Source: Flavobacterium azizsancarii (GTDB lineage: Bacteria > Bacteroidota > Bacteroidia > Flavobacteriales > Flavobacteriaceae). Taken from it: 64,000 nt of DNA. The stretch is taken from NCBI RefSeq assembly GCF_027980145.1, contig NZ_JAMZNK010000004.1, positions 159,728 through 223,727 of the forward strand, read 5' to 3'. The position numbers and the translations under genes are program-made. The notes beneath the pieces were generated by a model, which saw nothing but the letters and a program-made list of their open reading frames with translations, made no database searches and had not been told where the DNA came from. This document shows positions 27,074-34,658 of the stretch, in pieces. Position 1 is the stretch's first letter. Each line of letters opens with the position of its first letter.

Positions 27074-27957
27074 TGAAACAGTTTTTATTTTATGCGCTTC
27101 GAATCATAATCATCACGCTTTTGATAGCTGTTGTATTGGACGGTCTTTATACCTATGTTTTTTTGCATTCTAAAAACAGAGGAAAAATTGAAACGGTCTT
27201 GAATTCTAAAGCAAAAAAGTTGGATGTAGTGATCTTGGGTTCGTCCCGTGCAAATAATCATTTCGTCTCGCAAATGTTCGAAGACAAAGGACTAAAAACA
27301 TTTAATTACGGAATGAGCGGTGGACATCTGTTTGAAGCATCATTAATGCTCAAGCTAATGATCGAAAAAAAATATGAAATTAAGAATGTTATTCTTGAGG
27401 CTGATTTGAACCTTTCTAATGATAAGGAATCAGACGGAATTGCTGCAAAATTTTTACCGTACATTCATAATTCAAAAGTTATCGAAAAGCATTTCTCAGA
27501 TCAGGATAACTTTAATGAATTGTATTATCTGCCTTTCTACAGATATATAAAATACGATTCTAAAATAGGTTTTAGAGAGGTTTATAAGATAATAAAAGGC
27601 GAGTCGACAAATGCTTTAGACAATTTAGGATATTATCCCCTGGTGAAGCATAAGAACGGAAATATGAAGAATAATATAGTTAATCTTAATCCGCTGCCGA
27701 AGAATAAATATTACGAAGAAATTAAAAATATCTGCAAAGCGAATAATATTAATTTTATAGCAGTAATGACACCGATGTGTGAGAATGTAAAAGGAATGAA
27801 TTATTTTGATAAAGTAAAAAAAGCATATCCGGAAATTCACAATTATGAAAATGTTGTTCAGGAAGATAAATATTTTTCTTCTTGCGGACATATGAATGAT
27901 ACCGGAGCGAGAATTTTTACAGGACGAATATTGTCTGATTTTTTTGGAAAGAAGTAA
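27073..27957 (+). CDS. SGNH-hydrolase-like partner of the MBOAT acetylase
   Basis: A 294-residue protein with one N-terminal membrane anchor (residues 4-32) and an extracytoplasmic domain. VVILGSSRANNHF near residue 53 fits block I of SGNH enzymes with the nucleophilic serine. YGMSGGHLFEA fits block II. SSCGHMNDTGARIF near the C-terminus supplies a histidine of block V, though the usual Asp-x-x-His appears altered. It shares one base with algI (TAATG). AlgJ/AlgX-type proteins complete acetyl transfer in the periplasm, and this is the likely role. It does not look like a full AlgJ homologue. Confidence 0.6.
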   Translation: MKQFLFYALRIIIITLLIAVVLDGLYTYVFLHSKNRGKIETVLNSKAKKLDVVILGSSRANNHFVSQMFEDKGLKTFNYGMSGGHLFEASLMLKLMIEKKYEIKNVILEADLNLSNDKESDGIAAKFLPYIHNSKVIEKHFSDQDNFNELYYLPFYRYIKYDSKIGFREVYKIIKGESTNALDNLGYYPLVKHKNGNMKNNIVNLNPLPKNKYYEEIKNICKANNINFIAVMTPMCENVKGMNYFDKVKKAYPEIHNYENVVQEDKYFSSCGHMNDTGARIFTGRILSDFFGKK

Positions 27958-28254
27958 ACTTTTTAATTTTAGAAAATCAGTATTAATCCGTGTTTGTTAG
28001 TTGTATTAAGCTGATAGGAAGTTTAGAGTACTATAATAATAAATGCTTAATTAGACACATATAAATATAGGTTTTGCGTGTAAAAAAAGAATGCGAAAAA
28101 AGAAATATATTTCTTTCACATAGTATGCTTTGTGTATTTTAAACAAGTGAAACGCCTCATTTTTAGCTACAAAAAAAGCTATGTTTCTATGTGTTAAAGC
28201 GATTACACACAATTGGTGATTTTAAAAGTTTATTCTGCCAAAGCCATAAAGGGT
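27958..28254. other. Intergenic region with small palindromes
   Basis: Roughly 300 bases between the SGNH gene and the end of the convergent DUF4105 gene. A perfect 14-base palindrome AGAAATATATTTCT lies at 28101-28114. Near 28165-28195 the sequence TAGCTACAAAAAAAGCTATG forms a small stem with an A-rich loop that would read as T-rich on the minus strand, possibly ending the DUF4105 transcript. No coding sequence is seen. Confidence 0.45.
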
Positions 28255-29391
28255 TTAGATAATTATCGGAATACGTTTTTTGTTTCGAATCGCTACTCTT
28301 ACTAAAACAAATCCACTTGTAATGATCATTGGTAAAACAATCAGAAAATGTGCTTTGTTGATCAGGAAAATGGTGTAAAATAGTAAAAACAGCAGATGTA
28401 AAACTGCAAAACGATATGTCCATCTTTTATTTTTTATAGCAGAAAAGAAAATCAAAATTAGTAATAATGGACTAAATAAAAGAACATTATAATTCATCGC
28501 CAGTTCCTGGTGTAATGAATAAAATCCAACTGTAACAAAAAATATTCCGATAAGAGATAAAATCAAAAGATAGATTTTGTCTACTATTTTGTTGTGAACC
28601 AAAACTACAAAACCTAGTATAATTAAGTACGTGTAAATGTTGTTCCACCATGAACGTGGAGTTTCTTTTTTGAAACTTAGTAAAGTTTGAGTTTTCGAAA
28701 CTAAAGGGTGATTTTGATAAGTAGTTTTTTCTAAGCTATTCTTTAATTCAAACGGTAAAAAAATTCTAGTGCCTAATTGATCTACCTTAGTTCCAAAAAT
28801 AATACTTGTTCCCAATTGATCGTAAAAGTGTCCATTGAAATAAGGGAATAAAATCGAACGGTATGTTTTATCTGTGTCGCCTTTTTTTGTAATTACTTCT
28901 CCATCTAATGATTTATTGATAATGTCTACTACCATTGAAGTGCAGTTTTTATCAATAAATTTATAAGTATAATAGCGGTCTTCAGAGGCTAAAGTGGTGT
29001 TTAGATTGTCGAAAAGCTTTTGCTTTGAATCTTGAGAAATAAGAAGTTCTTGTTCAAAAATGCTTCTTTTTTCAGCTGTGTAATCGTTTATGAAATCAGA
29101 GAAAGAATGAACAACTACAAAATATTGTAAATCACCTTTTGCAAATTTCGCGACGAAGTTAGGTGTCGAAAAATCAAAAGCGCCATAATTGTATACAACA
29201 TCAATGTTATTTCCGGGATCTGCGACGCGTATGGCAGTGTGGCCAAAGTACGAATAGGTTTCGTTGCCTAGCCCGCAAGTGAGGACATTTATTTTTGCTT
29301 CTTTCGATAAAGGTAAATTTTGGCTAAAACCAATAAAACCTAGTAATAATAGTAAACTAAAAACTGTTTTTTTGAAAATGACATTTTTCAT
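28255..29391 (-). CDS. DUF4105 (Lnb N-terminal periplasmic domain) membrane protein
   Basis: A 378-residue protein with an N-terminal signal sequence (VFSLLLLLGFIGFSQ), a periplasmic domain of about 230 residues, and five hydrophobic segments at the C-terminus from about residue 250. The domain contains LTCGLGNETYSYFGHTAIRV (His of the putative active site) and YKFIDKNCTSMVVDII (conserved cysteine), a pattern of the DUF4105 family. This family relates to NlpC/P60-like and lacto-N-biosidase chaperone folds. Its biochemical role is not established. It is convergent with the acetylase pair and divergent from pssA. Confidence 0.75.
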   Translation of the reverse strand: MKNVIFKKTVFSLLLLLGFIGFSQNLPLSKEAKINVLTCGLGNETYSYFGHTAIRVADPGNNIDVVYNYGAFDFSTPNFVAKFAKGDLQYFVVVHSFSDFINDYTAEKRSIFEQELLISQDSKQKLFDNLNTTLASEDRYYTYKFIDKNCTSMVVDIINKSLDGEVITKKGDTDKTYRSILFPYFNGHFYDQLGTSIIFGTKVDQLGTRIFLPFELKNSLEKTTYQNHPLVSKTQTLLSFKKETPRSWWNNIYTYLIILGFVVLVHNKIVDKIYLLILSLIGIFFVTVGFYSLHQELAMNYNVLLFSPLLLILIFFSAIKNKRWTYRFAVLHLLFLLFYTIFLINKAHFLIVLPMIITSGFVLVRVAIRNKKRIPIII

Positions 29392-29683
29392 GATTTAAAA
29401 TTTTAAGAGGTTATGGTTTTGTAATTTTTAGCTAAAGATACTTAAAGCTGTTTTTATTTTAATTTTTATCAAAAATATAATATTTTACTCAGCAAAGTTA
29501 TTCCTTTCAACAAATATTGTGAAAGTTGAAATTTCAAATAAAAAACTCTAAAATATAAAAAAGGTTTTAATCAAATCAAGTAATAAAGGCAGTATTATTT
29601 TAGTATGATTATTTTAGAGAATAGTATGAATTGTTCATATAATTATGCGAAATTTGTTGTTTCAATTTTCAAAACTATAAATC

Positions 29684-30406
29684 ATGAATATTAAAAAGCA
29701 CATTCCTAATTTAATCACATTAATCAATTTGTTTTGTGGTTGTGTTGCCATTGTTTTTGTTTCACAAGCTGATTACCTGATGGCTTTTTACATGGTTTGT
29801 TTAGGAATCTTTTTTGATTTTTTTGATGGTTTTTTTGCCAGATTGTTTAAAGTTTCCAGTCCACTTGGTTTGCAATTAGATTCTTTGGCAGATATGGTTA
29901 CCAGTGGGGTTGTACCAGGTTATATTATGTATACTATGTTTCTGAAAAGCGCTAACCCACATGAAGTAATTGGATCTGTTTTTATCCCTCTTTTAGGATT
30001 TATTGTAACTTTGGGTTCTTGCTATAGACTGGCAAATTTTAATATTGATACGCGTCAGACCGATTCTTTTATTGGTTTACCAACTCCTGCAAATGCTTTG
30101 TTTATTTTGAGCCTCCCTTTGGTTTTAAAGTTTTCAGATTCTTTAATCATATTCGAAATTTTAAGTAATCGTTGGGTTTTATTAGGTATAACAGTATGTA
30201 GTGCTTATATCCTGAATGCCGAAATTCCTTTGTTTGCTTTAAAAATCAAAAAATTTACGGTAAAAGATAATGTTCTTCAAATCTTATTTTTGCTGGTTTC
30301 ATTACTGTTAGTAATTACACTTCAATATCTTGCAATTCCGTTAATCATCATTTTTTACGTGTTGTTATCAGTTGTGAATAATATATTTTTGAAAAAGCAG
30401 TCTTAA
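29684..30406 (+). CDS. pssA: CDP-diacylglycerol--serine O-phosphatidyltransferase
   Basis: A 240-residue membrane enzyme that makes phosphatidylserine, the precursor of phosphatidylethanolamine, from CDP-diacylglycerol and serine. FFDFFDGFFARLF followed by LGLQLDSLADMV is the CDP-alcohol phosphotransferase motif (DGxxAR...GxxxDxxxD). About seven hydrophobic spans are present. Length and opening residues (KKHIPNLITLINLFCG) match the PssA type of Bacteroidota. The GH25 gene follows 4 bases after its stop. Confidence 0.92.
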   Translation: MNIKKHIPNLITLINLFCGCVAIVFVSQADYLMAFYMVCLGIFFDFFDGFFARLFKVSSPLGLQLDSLADMVTSGVVPGYIMYTMFLKSANPHEVIGSVFIPLLGFIVTLGSCYRLANFNIDTRQTDSFIGLPTPANALFILSLPLVLKFSDSLIIFEILSNRWVLLGITVCSAYILNAEIPLFALKIKKFTVKDNVLQILFLLVSLLLVITLQYLAIPLIIIFYVLLSVVNNIFLKKQS

Positions 30407-30410
30407 TTTA

Positions 30411-31262
30411 ATGGCAAGAAAAACGACAAGACGAACTCCATATTCTCGAAAACCTCAGAAATCGATTTTATGCAGAGTAATTCGTTTCATTATTTATTCT
30501 TTTTTTGTATTGCTGTTTTTAGCTGCGGTTTATCATTATCGTGATGGACTGGCGTATTATTTGGGCTTTAAATCAGATAAAGTTTTAGATGAAGATGCGG
30601 TTGATAAACATCTTTCAGATGTTCGTAATATTCAGGTTCTCGAAAATCATAAAGGCAAAGTAATAGGGATTGATGTATCTGAATTTCAGGGAAAAGTGCA
30701 ATGGGATGAAGTGGAGGTTCTGGAAGAGAAATATCCTGTGAAATTTGTATTTATCAGAGCGACTGCAGGAAATGATAAAGTTGACAGGCAGTTTAAAAGA
30801 AATTGGGAGGGAGCAAAAGAACATAAAATTATGCGTGGGGCATATCATTATTACCGACCAAATGAAAATTCTATTGAGCAGGCAAATCTTTTTATTAAAA
30901 CTGTAAAATTGCAAAAGGGTGATTTGCCTCCTGTTTTAGATATCGAAAGATTGCCTAAGAATCAATCTTTAGATAGTTTGAAAAAAGGCTTAAAACGTTG
31001 GTTGAATAAAGTGGAAACGCATTATCAGGTACGTCCGATAATTTATACGGGCGAACGTTACTATGATGATTTTTTGAAAGAAGAATTTGGACAATATTTA
31101 TTTTGGATAGCCAACTACAATTTTTATAGAGAAAAAATCGAAGACGATTGGCTTTTTTGGCAATTTACAGAAAAAGGATCATTGCCGGGAATTAAACATC
31201 GTGTAGATGTGAATATTTATAACGGTGATTTGCAACAATTGCAATTCATAACAGTGGATTAA
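30411..31262 (+). CDS. Glycoside hydrolase family 25 (lysozyme-like)
   Basis: A 283-residue protein with a basic N-terminus, one membrane anchor (residues 24-43) and a GH25 domain. VIGIDVSEFQGKVQW holds the first catalytic acid region, FVFIRATAGND the second strand, RGAYHYYRPN the third, and LPPVLDIERL the conserved Asp-x-Glu pair of the active site. FWIANYNF and WQFTEKGSLPG close the barrel. It should cleave the MurNAc-GlcNAc bond of peptidoglycan on the outer face of the inner membrane. It follows pssA in a short operon. Confidence 0.9.
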   Translation: MARKTTRRTPYSRKPQKSILCRVIRFIIYSFFVLLFLAAVYHYRDGLAYYLGFKSDKVLDEDAVDKHLSDVRNIQVLENHKGKVIGIDVSEFQGKVQWDEVEVLEEKYPVKFVFIRATAGNDKVDRQFKRNWEGAKEHKIMRGAYHYYRPNENSIEQANLFIKTVKLQKGDLPPVLDIERLPKNQSLDSLKKGLKRWLNKVETHYQVRPIIYTGERYYDDFLKEEFGQYLFWIANYNFYREKIEDDWLFWQFTEKGSLPGIKHRVDVNIYNGDLQQLQFITVD

Positions 31263-31270
31263 TTTAGTAT

Positions 31271-31326
31271 TCAGTCTCAGTTTGCAGTTTTCACTGAGAC
31301 CGTAAACTGAGACTGAAAACTTTTTT
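31271..31326. repeat. CAGTCTCAGT-family inverted repeat, probable bidirectional terminator
   Basis: TCAGTCTCAGTTT at 31271-31283 is the exact reverse complement of AAACTGAGACTGA at 31304-31316. A partial inner copy (CACTGAGAC) sits in the loop and a T-run follows at 31321-31326. It lies between the convergent GH25 and DUF5808-like genes. Related sequences occur at 31565-31610, 36864-36955 and 41245-41287. Confidence 0.75.
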
Positions 31327-31546
31327 ATTTAAGCTGAGTAAGCGTATATAGGAAAAAAAGAAATGCAATTGTAATGAGGATCGCTTTCTGATTTGCAAAA
31401 TTAATAGTGAAGCCAGCCCATTTCAATTTCTTGGGAACAAACATTCTTTTATCTTGTTTGTTGTGATAAAACATTCCCAAATGCCAGTTGTTCGGGTCAT
31501 TATGCCAATTGTTGTAATCTTGCTGAGTTGGTTTTTGTGGTATCAT
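31325..31546 (-). CDS. Small DUF5808-like membrane protein
   Basis: A 73-residue protein. The N-terminal soluble half is rich in Trp, Asn and His (NWHNDPNNWHLGMFYHN), then KDKRMFVPKKLKWAGFTINFAN, then one C-terminal membrane helix (residues 52-70). The WHLGxFYxNxxDxRxFVPK-xxGxTxNFAN pattern is that of the DUF5808 domain, also found at the end of larger membrane proteins. Function is unknown. It stands alone on the minus strand downstream of lptB, with a repeat element on each side. Confidence 0.7.
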   Translation of the reverse strand: MIPQKPTQQDYNNWHNDPNNWHLGMFYHNKQDKRMFVPKKLKWAGFTINFANQKAILITIAFLFFLYTLTQLK

Positions 31547-31564
31547 TTTTTGTGATTTTCAGTC

Positions 31565-31610
31565 ACTATTTTCAATTTCAGAAAACTGTAAACTAAAAAC
31601 TGCGACTGTA
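31565..31610. repeat. Diverged copy of the CAGTCTCAGT repeat family
   Basis: Between the lptB stop and the DUF5808-like gene, the sequence carries CAGTC near 31560, GAAAACTGTAAACT and AAAACTGCGACTG near 31598-31610, matching the arms of the repeat at 36932-36955. The palindrome is degenerate. It lies between genes in the same orientation, unlike the other copies. Confidence 0.5.
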
Positions 31611-31617
31611 TGCTGAT

Positions 31618-32358
31618 TTAGAATTCAAGTTTCTTTTTACGAAGTTCAAAGTTTTGTCCAAGATATACACGGCGAACCATTTCATCTTCAACCAATTCCT
31701 CCGGAATTCCTGCTTTCAGAATTCCTCCTTCAAACATTAAGTATGTTTTGTCTGTAATAGCTAAGGTTTCCTGAACGTTGTGATCCGTAATTAAGATTCC
31801 AATGTTTTTATTTTTCAATTGTGCGACAATTCTCTGAATGTCCTCAACTGCAACAGGGTCAACTCCTGCAAAAGGTTCATCTAATAAAATAAATTTAGGA
31901 TCTGTTGCTAAAGCACGTGCAATTTCAGTACGACGACGTTCTCCTCCTGAAAGTAAATCTCCTCTGTTAGTACGAATATGTTCTAAGCTGAACTCTTCAA
32001 TTAAGCTTTCCATTTTTGAGATTTGCTCTTCTTTAGAAAGTTTTGTCAATTGCAGAACGCTAAGGATATTGTCTTCGATGCTTAGTTTTCTAAAGACCGA
32101 AGCTTCCTGAGCTAAGTATCCAATTCCTTGTTGGGCACGTTTGTACATCGGATAGTCGGTAATATCCAGATCGTCCAGGTAGATGTTTCCTGAATTTGGT
32201 TTAACCAATCCTACGATCATGTAAAAAGAAGTTGTCTTTCCGGCACCATTTGGTCCCAAAAGTCCAACAATTTCTCCTTGATTAACCTCAACAGATATTC
32301 CTTTTACAACACTACGGCCTTTGTAGGTTTTGATTAAATTATCAGCTCTTAATTTCAT
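31618..32358 (-). CDS. lptB: LPS export ABC transporter ATP-binding protein
   Basis: A 246-residue ABC ATPase that powers LptF/LptG extraction of lipopolysaccharide from the inner membrane. GPNGAGKTTSFYMIVG is Walker A, GIGYLAQEASVFRKLS is the LptB-typical Q-loop, LLSGGERRRTEIARAL the signature, and FILLDEPFAGVDP Walker B. The ITDHNVQETL H-loop is also LptB-like. It follows the CMD-family gene by 87 bases on the minus strand. kdsD, a Kdo pathway gene, lies upstream in the same orientation, so LPS functions cluster here. Confidence 0.95.
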   Translation of the reverse strand: MKLRADNLIKTYKGRSVVKGISVEVNQGEIVGLLGPNGAGKTTSFYMIVGLVKPNSGNIYLDDLDITDYPMYKRAQQGIGYLAQEASVFRKLSIEDNILSVLQLTKLSKEEQISKMESLIEEFSLEHIRTNRGDLLSGGERRRTEIARALATDPKFILLDEPFAGVDPVAVEDIQRIVAQLKNKNIGILITDHNVQETLAITDKTYLMFEGGILKAGIPEELVEDEMVRRVYLGQNFELRKKKLEF

Positions 32359-32445
32359 TTTCTTGGTTTAATTCTTTAAACGTTTGAATCGTTTATTCGT
32401 CACAAATTAACGAATAAACGATTCAACAAATAAATGTATTAACAA

Positions 32446-32799
32446 TTATTTAGTTCCAGCTTCTTCCAGTGCTTCCCAGAATTCATAAGCTCTACGTAAA
32501 TGAGGTACTACAATAGTTCCTCCAACAAGAGTTGCGATTCCCATTGCTTCCATCATTTCTTCTTTGGTAACGCCTTCTTTATGGCTTGTTTCCAGGTGGT
32601 ATTTTACGCAATCATCACAGCGTAAAACTGCCGATGCTACTAATCCTAGAAGTTCTTTTGTTTTTACATCAAGAGCTCCGGGAGCGTAAGCATTAGTATC
32701 AAGATTAAAAATTCGCTTTACAATTTTGTTATTGTCAGCTAATAATTTTTCGTTCATTTTAGAACGATAATCGTTAAATTCCTGTATGATATCAGACAT
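32446..32799 (-). CDS. Carboxymuconolactone decarboxylase family protein (AhpD-like)
   Basis: A 117-residue all-helical protein. LRCDDCVKYHLETSHKEGVTKEEMMEAM contains the CxxC pair and downstream histidine of the AhpD/CMD family, which often acts as a thiol-based antioxidant protein. Its start overlaps the tatC stop by 8 bases, so they are coupled. A substrate cannot be inferred. The CxxC suggests a redox role rather than decarboxylation. Confidence 0.85.
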   Translation of the reverse strand: MSDIIQEFNDYRSKMNEKLLADNNKIVKRIFNLDTNAYAPGALDVKTKELLGLVASAVLRCDDCVKYHLETSHKEGVTKEEMMEAMGIATLVGGTIVVPHLRRAYEFWEALEEAGTK

Positions 32800-33607
32800 T
32801 TTCTTTCATTTTATTTTTATAGACCATCTTCGAAATCAGTATGCTTATCTCGTAAATAATCAGCATTGGTATTGCTACAATAGTTTGACTTACTACATCC
32901 GGAGGAGTTACAATAGCGGCAACAATTAAAATAATTACTACAGCATATTTCCAGTATTTTCTTAAGAAGGCAGGTGTAACCAGGCCTAATTTGGTAAGAA
33001 AGTAAATAATGATTGGTAATTCAAAAAACAATCCACTCGCCAGAATACTTGTTTTTACCATTCCCATATACGATTCAAGCGTAAATTGATTTTTTACAAC
33101 ATCACTTACAGAGAAAGTAGCTACGAAATTTACTGACATCGGTATTACAACATAATATCCAAACAGTACTCCTAGAAAGAAAAGCAAGGAAGAAGTGAAT
33201 ATGAAAAATTTAGCATTTTTTCTCTCTTTCTCGTATAGAGCAGGGCTGATAAATTTCCAAAGTTCCCATAAAATGTAAGGAAAACTTAAGATAAAACCTG
33301 CTAGAAGACACATCCAGACAAAGATATTTACCTGTCCTTCCATTTCTGTATTCTGAATGATAAAATTCAGTTCAGTGATACAAATACTGTCGGCAAAGCC
33401 CAATGAATGGGATAAGTCGCAAAACCATACATAGGTAAAAAATGTAGGGCGTATTGGCCCTAAAATGATTTGATCAAATAAATAGTCACTGATAAAATAA
33501 GTAAAAAATGCCATGATGCATATTGCAATTGTGCTTCTTACTAATAACCATCTTAATTCTTCAAGATGGTCTAAAAACGACATCTCGCCAAGGTTCTTTT
33601 TTGCCAT
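32792..33607 (-). CDS. tatC: Sec-independent protein translocase TatC
   Basis: A 271-residue membrane protein with six predicted spans. The start MSFLDHLEELRWLLVRS is the classic TatC N-terminus, and KERKNAKFFIFTSSLLFFLGVLFGYYVVIPM and LPIIIYFLTKLGLVTPAFLRKYWKY are conserved. It recognises twin-arginine signal peptides. An insertion around residues 55-95 fits the longer Bacteroidota form. It shares bases with kdsD upstream (TAATG) and the CMD gene downstream. tatA is not in the window. Confidence 0.95.
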   Translation of the reverse strand: MAKKNLGEMSFLDHLEELRWLLVRSTIAICIMAFFTYFISDYLFDQIILGPIRPTFFTYVWFCDLSHSLGFADSICITELNFIIQNTEMEGQVNIFVWMCLLAGFILSFPYILWELWKFISPALYEKERKNAKFFIFTSSLLFFLGVLFGYYVVIPMSVNFVATFSVSDVVKNQFTLESYMGMVKTSILASGLFFELPIIIYFLTKLGLVTPAFLRKYWKYAVVIILIVAAIVTPPDVVSQTIVAIPMLIIYEISILISKMVYKNKMKENV

Positions 33608-34572
33608 TATACGATTCCTTCTTTTAAAATGTCATGTAAATGTAATACTCCTTTGTACTCACCATTATCTGCAACAATCAGTTGCGTAATCGAAAAATCT
33701 TCTAAAATATTTAAGGCGTCAACCGCCATAGTCTCCGAAGATACTAATTTAGGATTTTTTGACATAATATCTCTTGCAGTTAAGTAAGCAATAGTATCTA
33801 CGTCATTTAGCATTCTTCGGATGTCTCCATCGGTAATAATTCCAATTATTTTATCATCTTCGATTACCGCTGTTACGCCAAGTCGTTTTTCAGAGATCTC
33901 AAAAATAACTTTTTTAACTGACGTATCGGGAGTAACCATTGGTTTTAACGAATGTTCAATCATGTCTTTTACGCGAAGCAATAATTTTTTTCCTAAAGCT
34001 CCGCCCGGATGATAAACCGCAAAATCTTCAGGTTTAAAATTCCTTATTTCCATCAAACAAACTGCAAGAGCATCGCCCATAACAAGTTGAGCCGTTGTGC
34101 TGTTTGTTGGTGCCAGATTTATAGGGCAGGCTTCGGTTTCAACTGTTGTGTTTAAAACATAGTTGGAACCTTTTGCCAGAAATGAAGTTATGTTTCCTGT
34201 TATTGCAATTAATGTGTTTCCAAAGCGTGTTAATAAGGGAACCAAAGCTTTTATTTCAGGACTATTCCCACTTTTTGAAATACATATAATGATATCTTCG
34301 TTTTGTATCATTCCTAGGTCGCCATGAATGGCTTCTGAAGCATGTAGAAACATAGATGGTGTTCCGGTAGAGTTAAAAGTAGCTACCATTTTTTGAGCGA
34401 TAATGGCGCTTTTTCCGATGCCTGTAACGATCAGCCGACCTTTAGTTTCGTAAATGCGTTGAGTCGCTTCGTAAAAATTTTCGTCCAAAAAATCAATTAA
34501 CTTTATAATCGCTTCACTTTCAGAGAGTATGGTTTTCTTGGCAATAGCCAATATATTTTCTTTTGTGATCAA
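33607..34572 (-). CDS. kdsD: D-arabinose-5-phosphate isomerase, KdsD/KpsF/GutQ family
   Basis: A 321-residue enzyme that interconverts ribulose-5-phosphate and arabinose-5-phosphate, the first step to Kdo. An N-terminal SIS domain has GRLIVTGIGKSAIIAQKM and CISKSGNSPE. Two CBS domains follow (ITDGDIRRML and the C-terminal half). I choose the TTG start at 34572, which gives the family's normal length. An upstream ATG at 34668 would add 32 unconserved residues and would run over the start of the divergent recQ. It heads the kdsD-tatC-CMD-lptB group. Confidence 0.9.
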   Translation of the reverse strand: MITKENILAIAKKTILSESEAIIKLIDFLDENFYEATQRIYETKGRLIVTGIGKSAIIAQKMVATFNSTGTPSMFLHASEAIHGDLGMIQNEDIIICISKSGNSPEIKALVPLLTRFGNTLIAITGNITSFLAKGSNYVLNTTVETEACPINLAPTNSTTAQLVMGDALAVCLMEIRNFKPEDFAVYHPGGALGKKLLLRVKDMIEHSLKPMVTPDTSVKKVIFEISEKRLGVTAVIEDDKIIGIITDGDIRRMLNDVDTIAYLTARDIMSKNPKLVSSETMAVDALNILEDFSITQLIVADNGEYKGVLHLHDILKEGIV

Positions 34573-34611
34573 AACAGGATATTTTAAATTTGTGTGTATA
34601 AAAGAAAGTTG

Positions 34612-34634
34612 TATCTTTATGTGTTGCAAATTTA
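34612..34634. promoter_or_regulatory. Overlapping divergent promoter elements for recQ and kdsD
   Basis: TATCTTTA at 34612-34619 (plus strand) is one base off the TAnnTTTG -7 consensus and lies 40 bases before recQ. On the minus strand TAAATTTG (34634 down to 34627) matches the consensus and lies 55 bases before the TTG start of kdsD. The two elements are 8 bases apart, so the two transcripts would start over each other's promoter. Confidence 0.5.
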
Positions 34635-34658
34635 TACAAAATACCATTAATATAAAGA

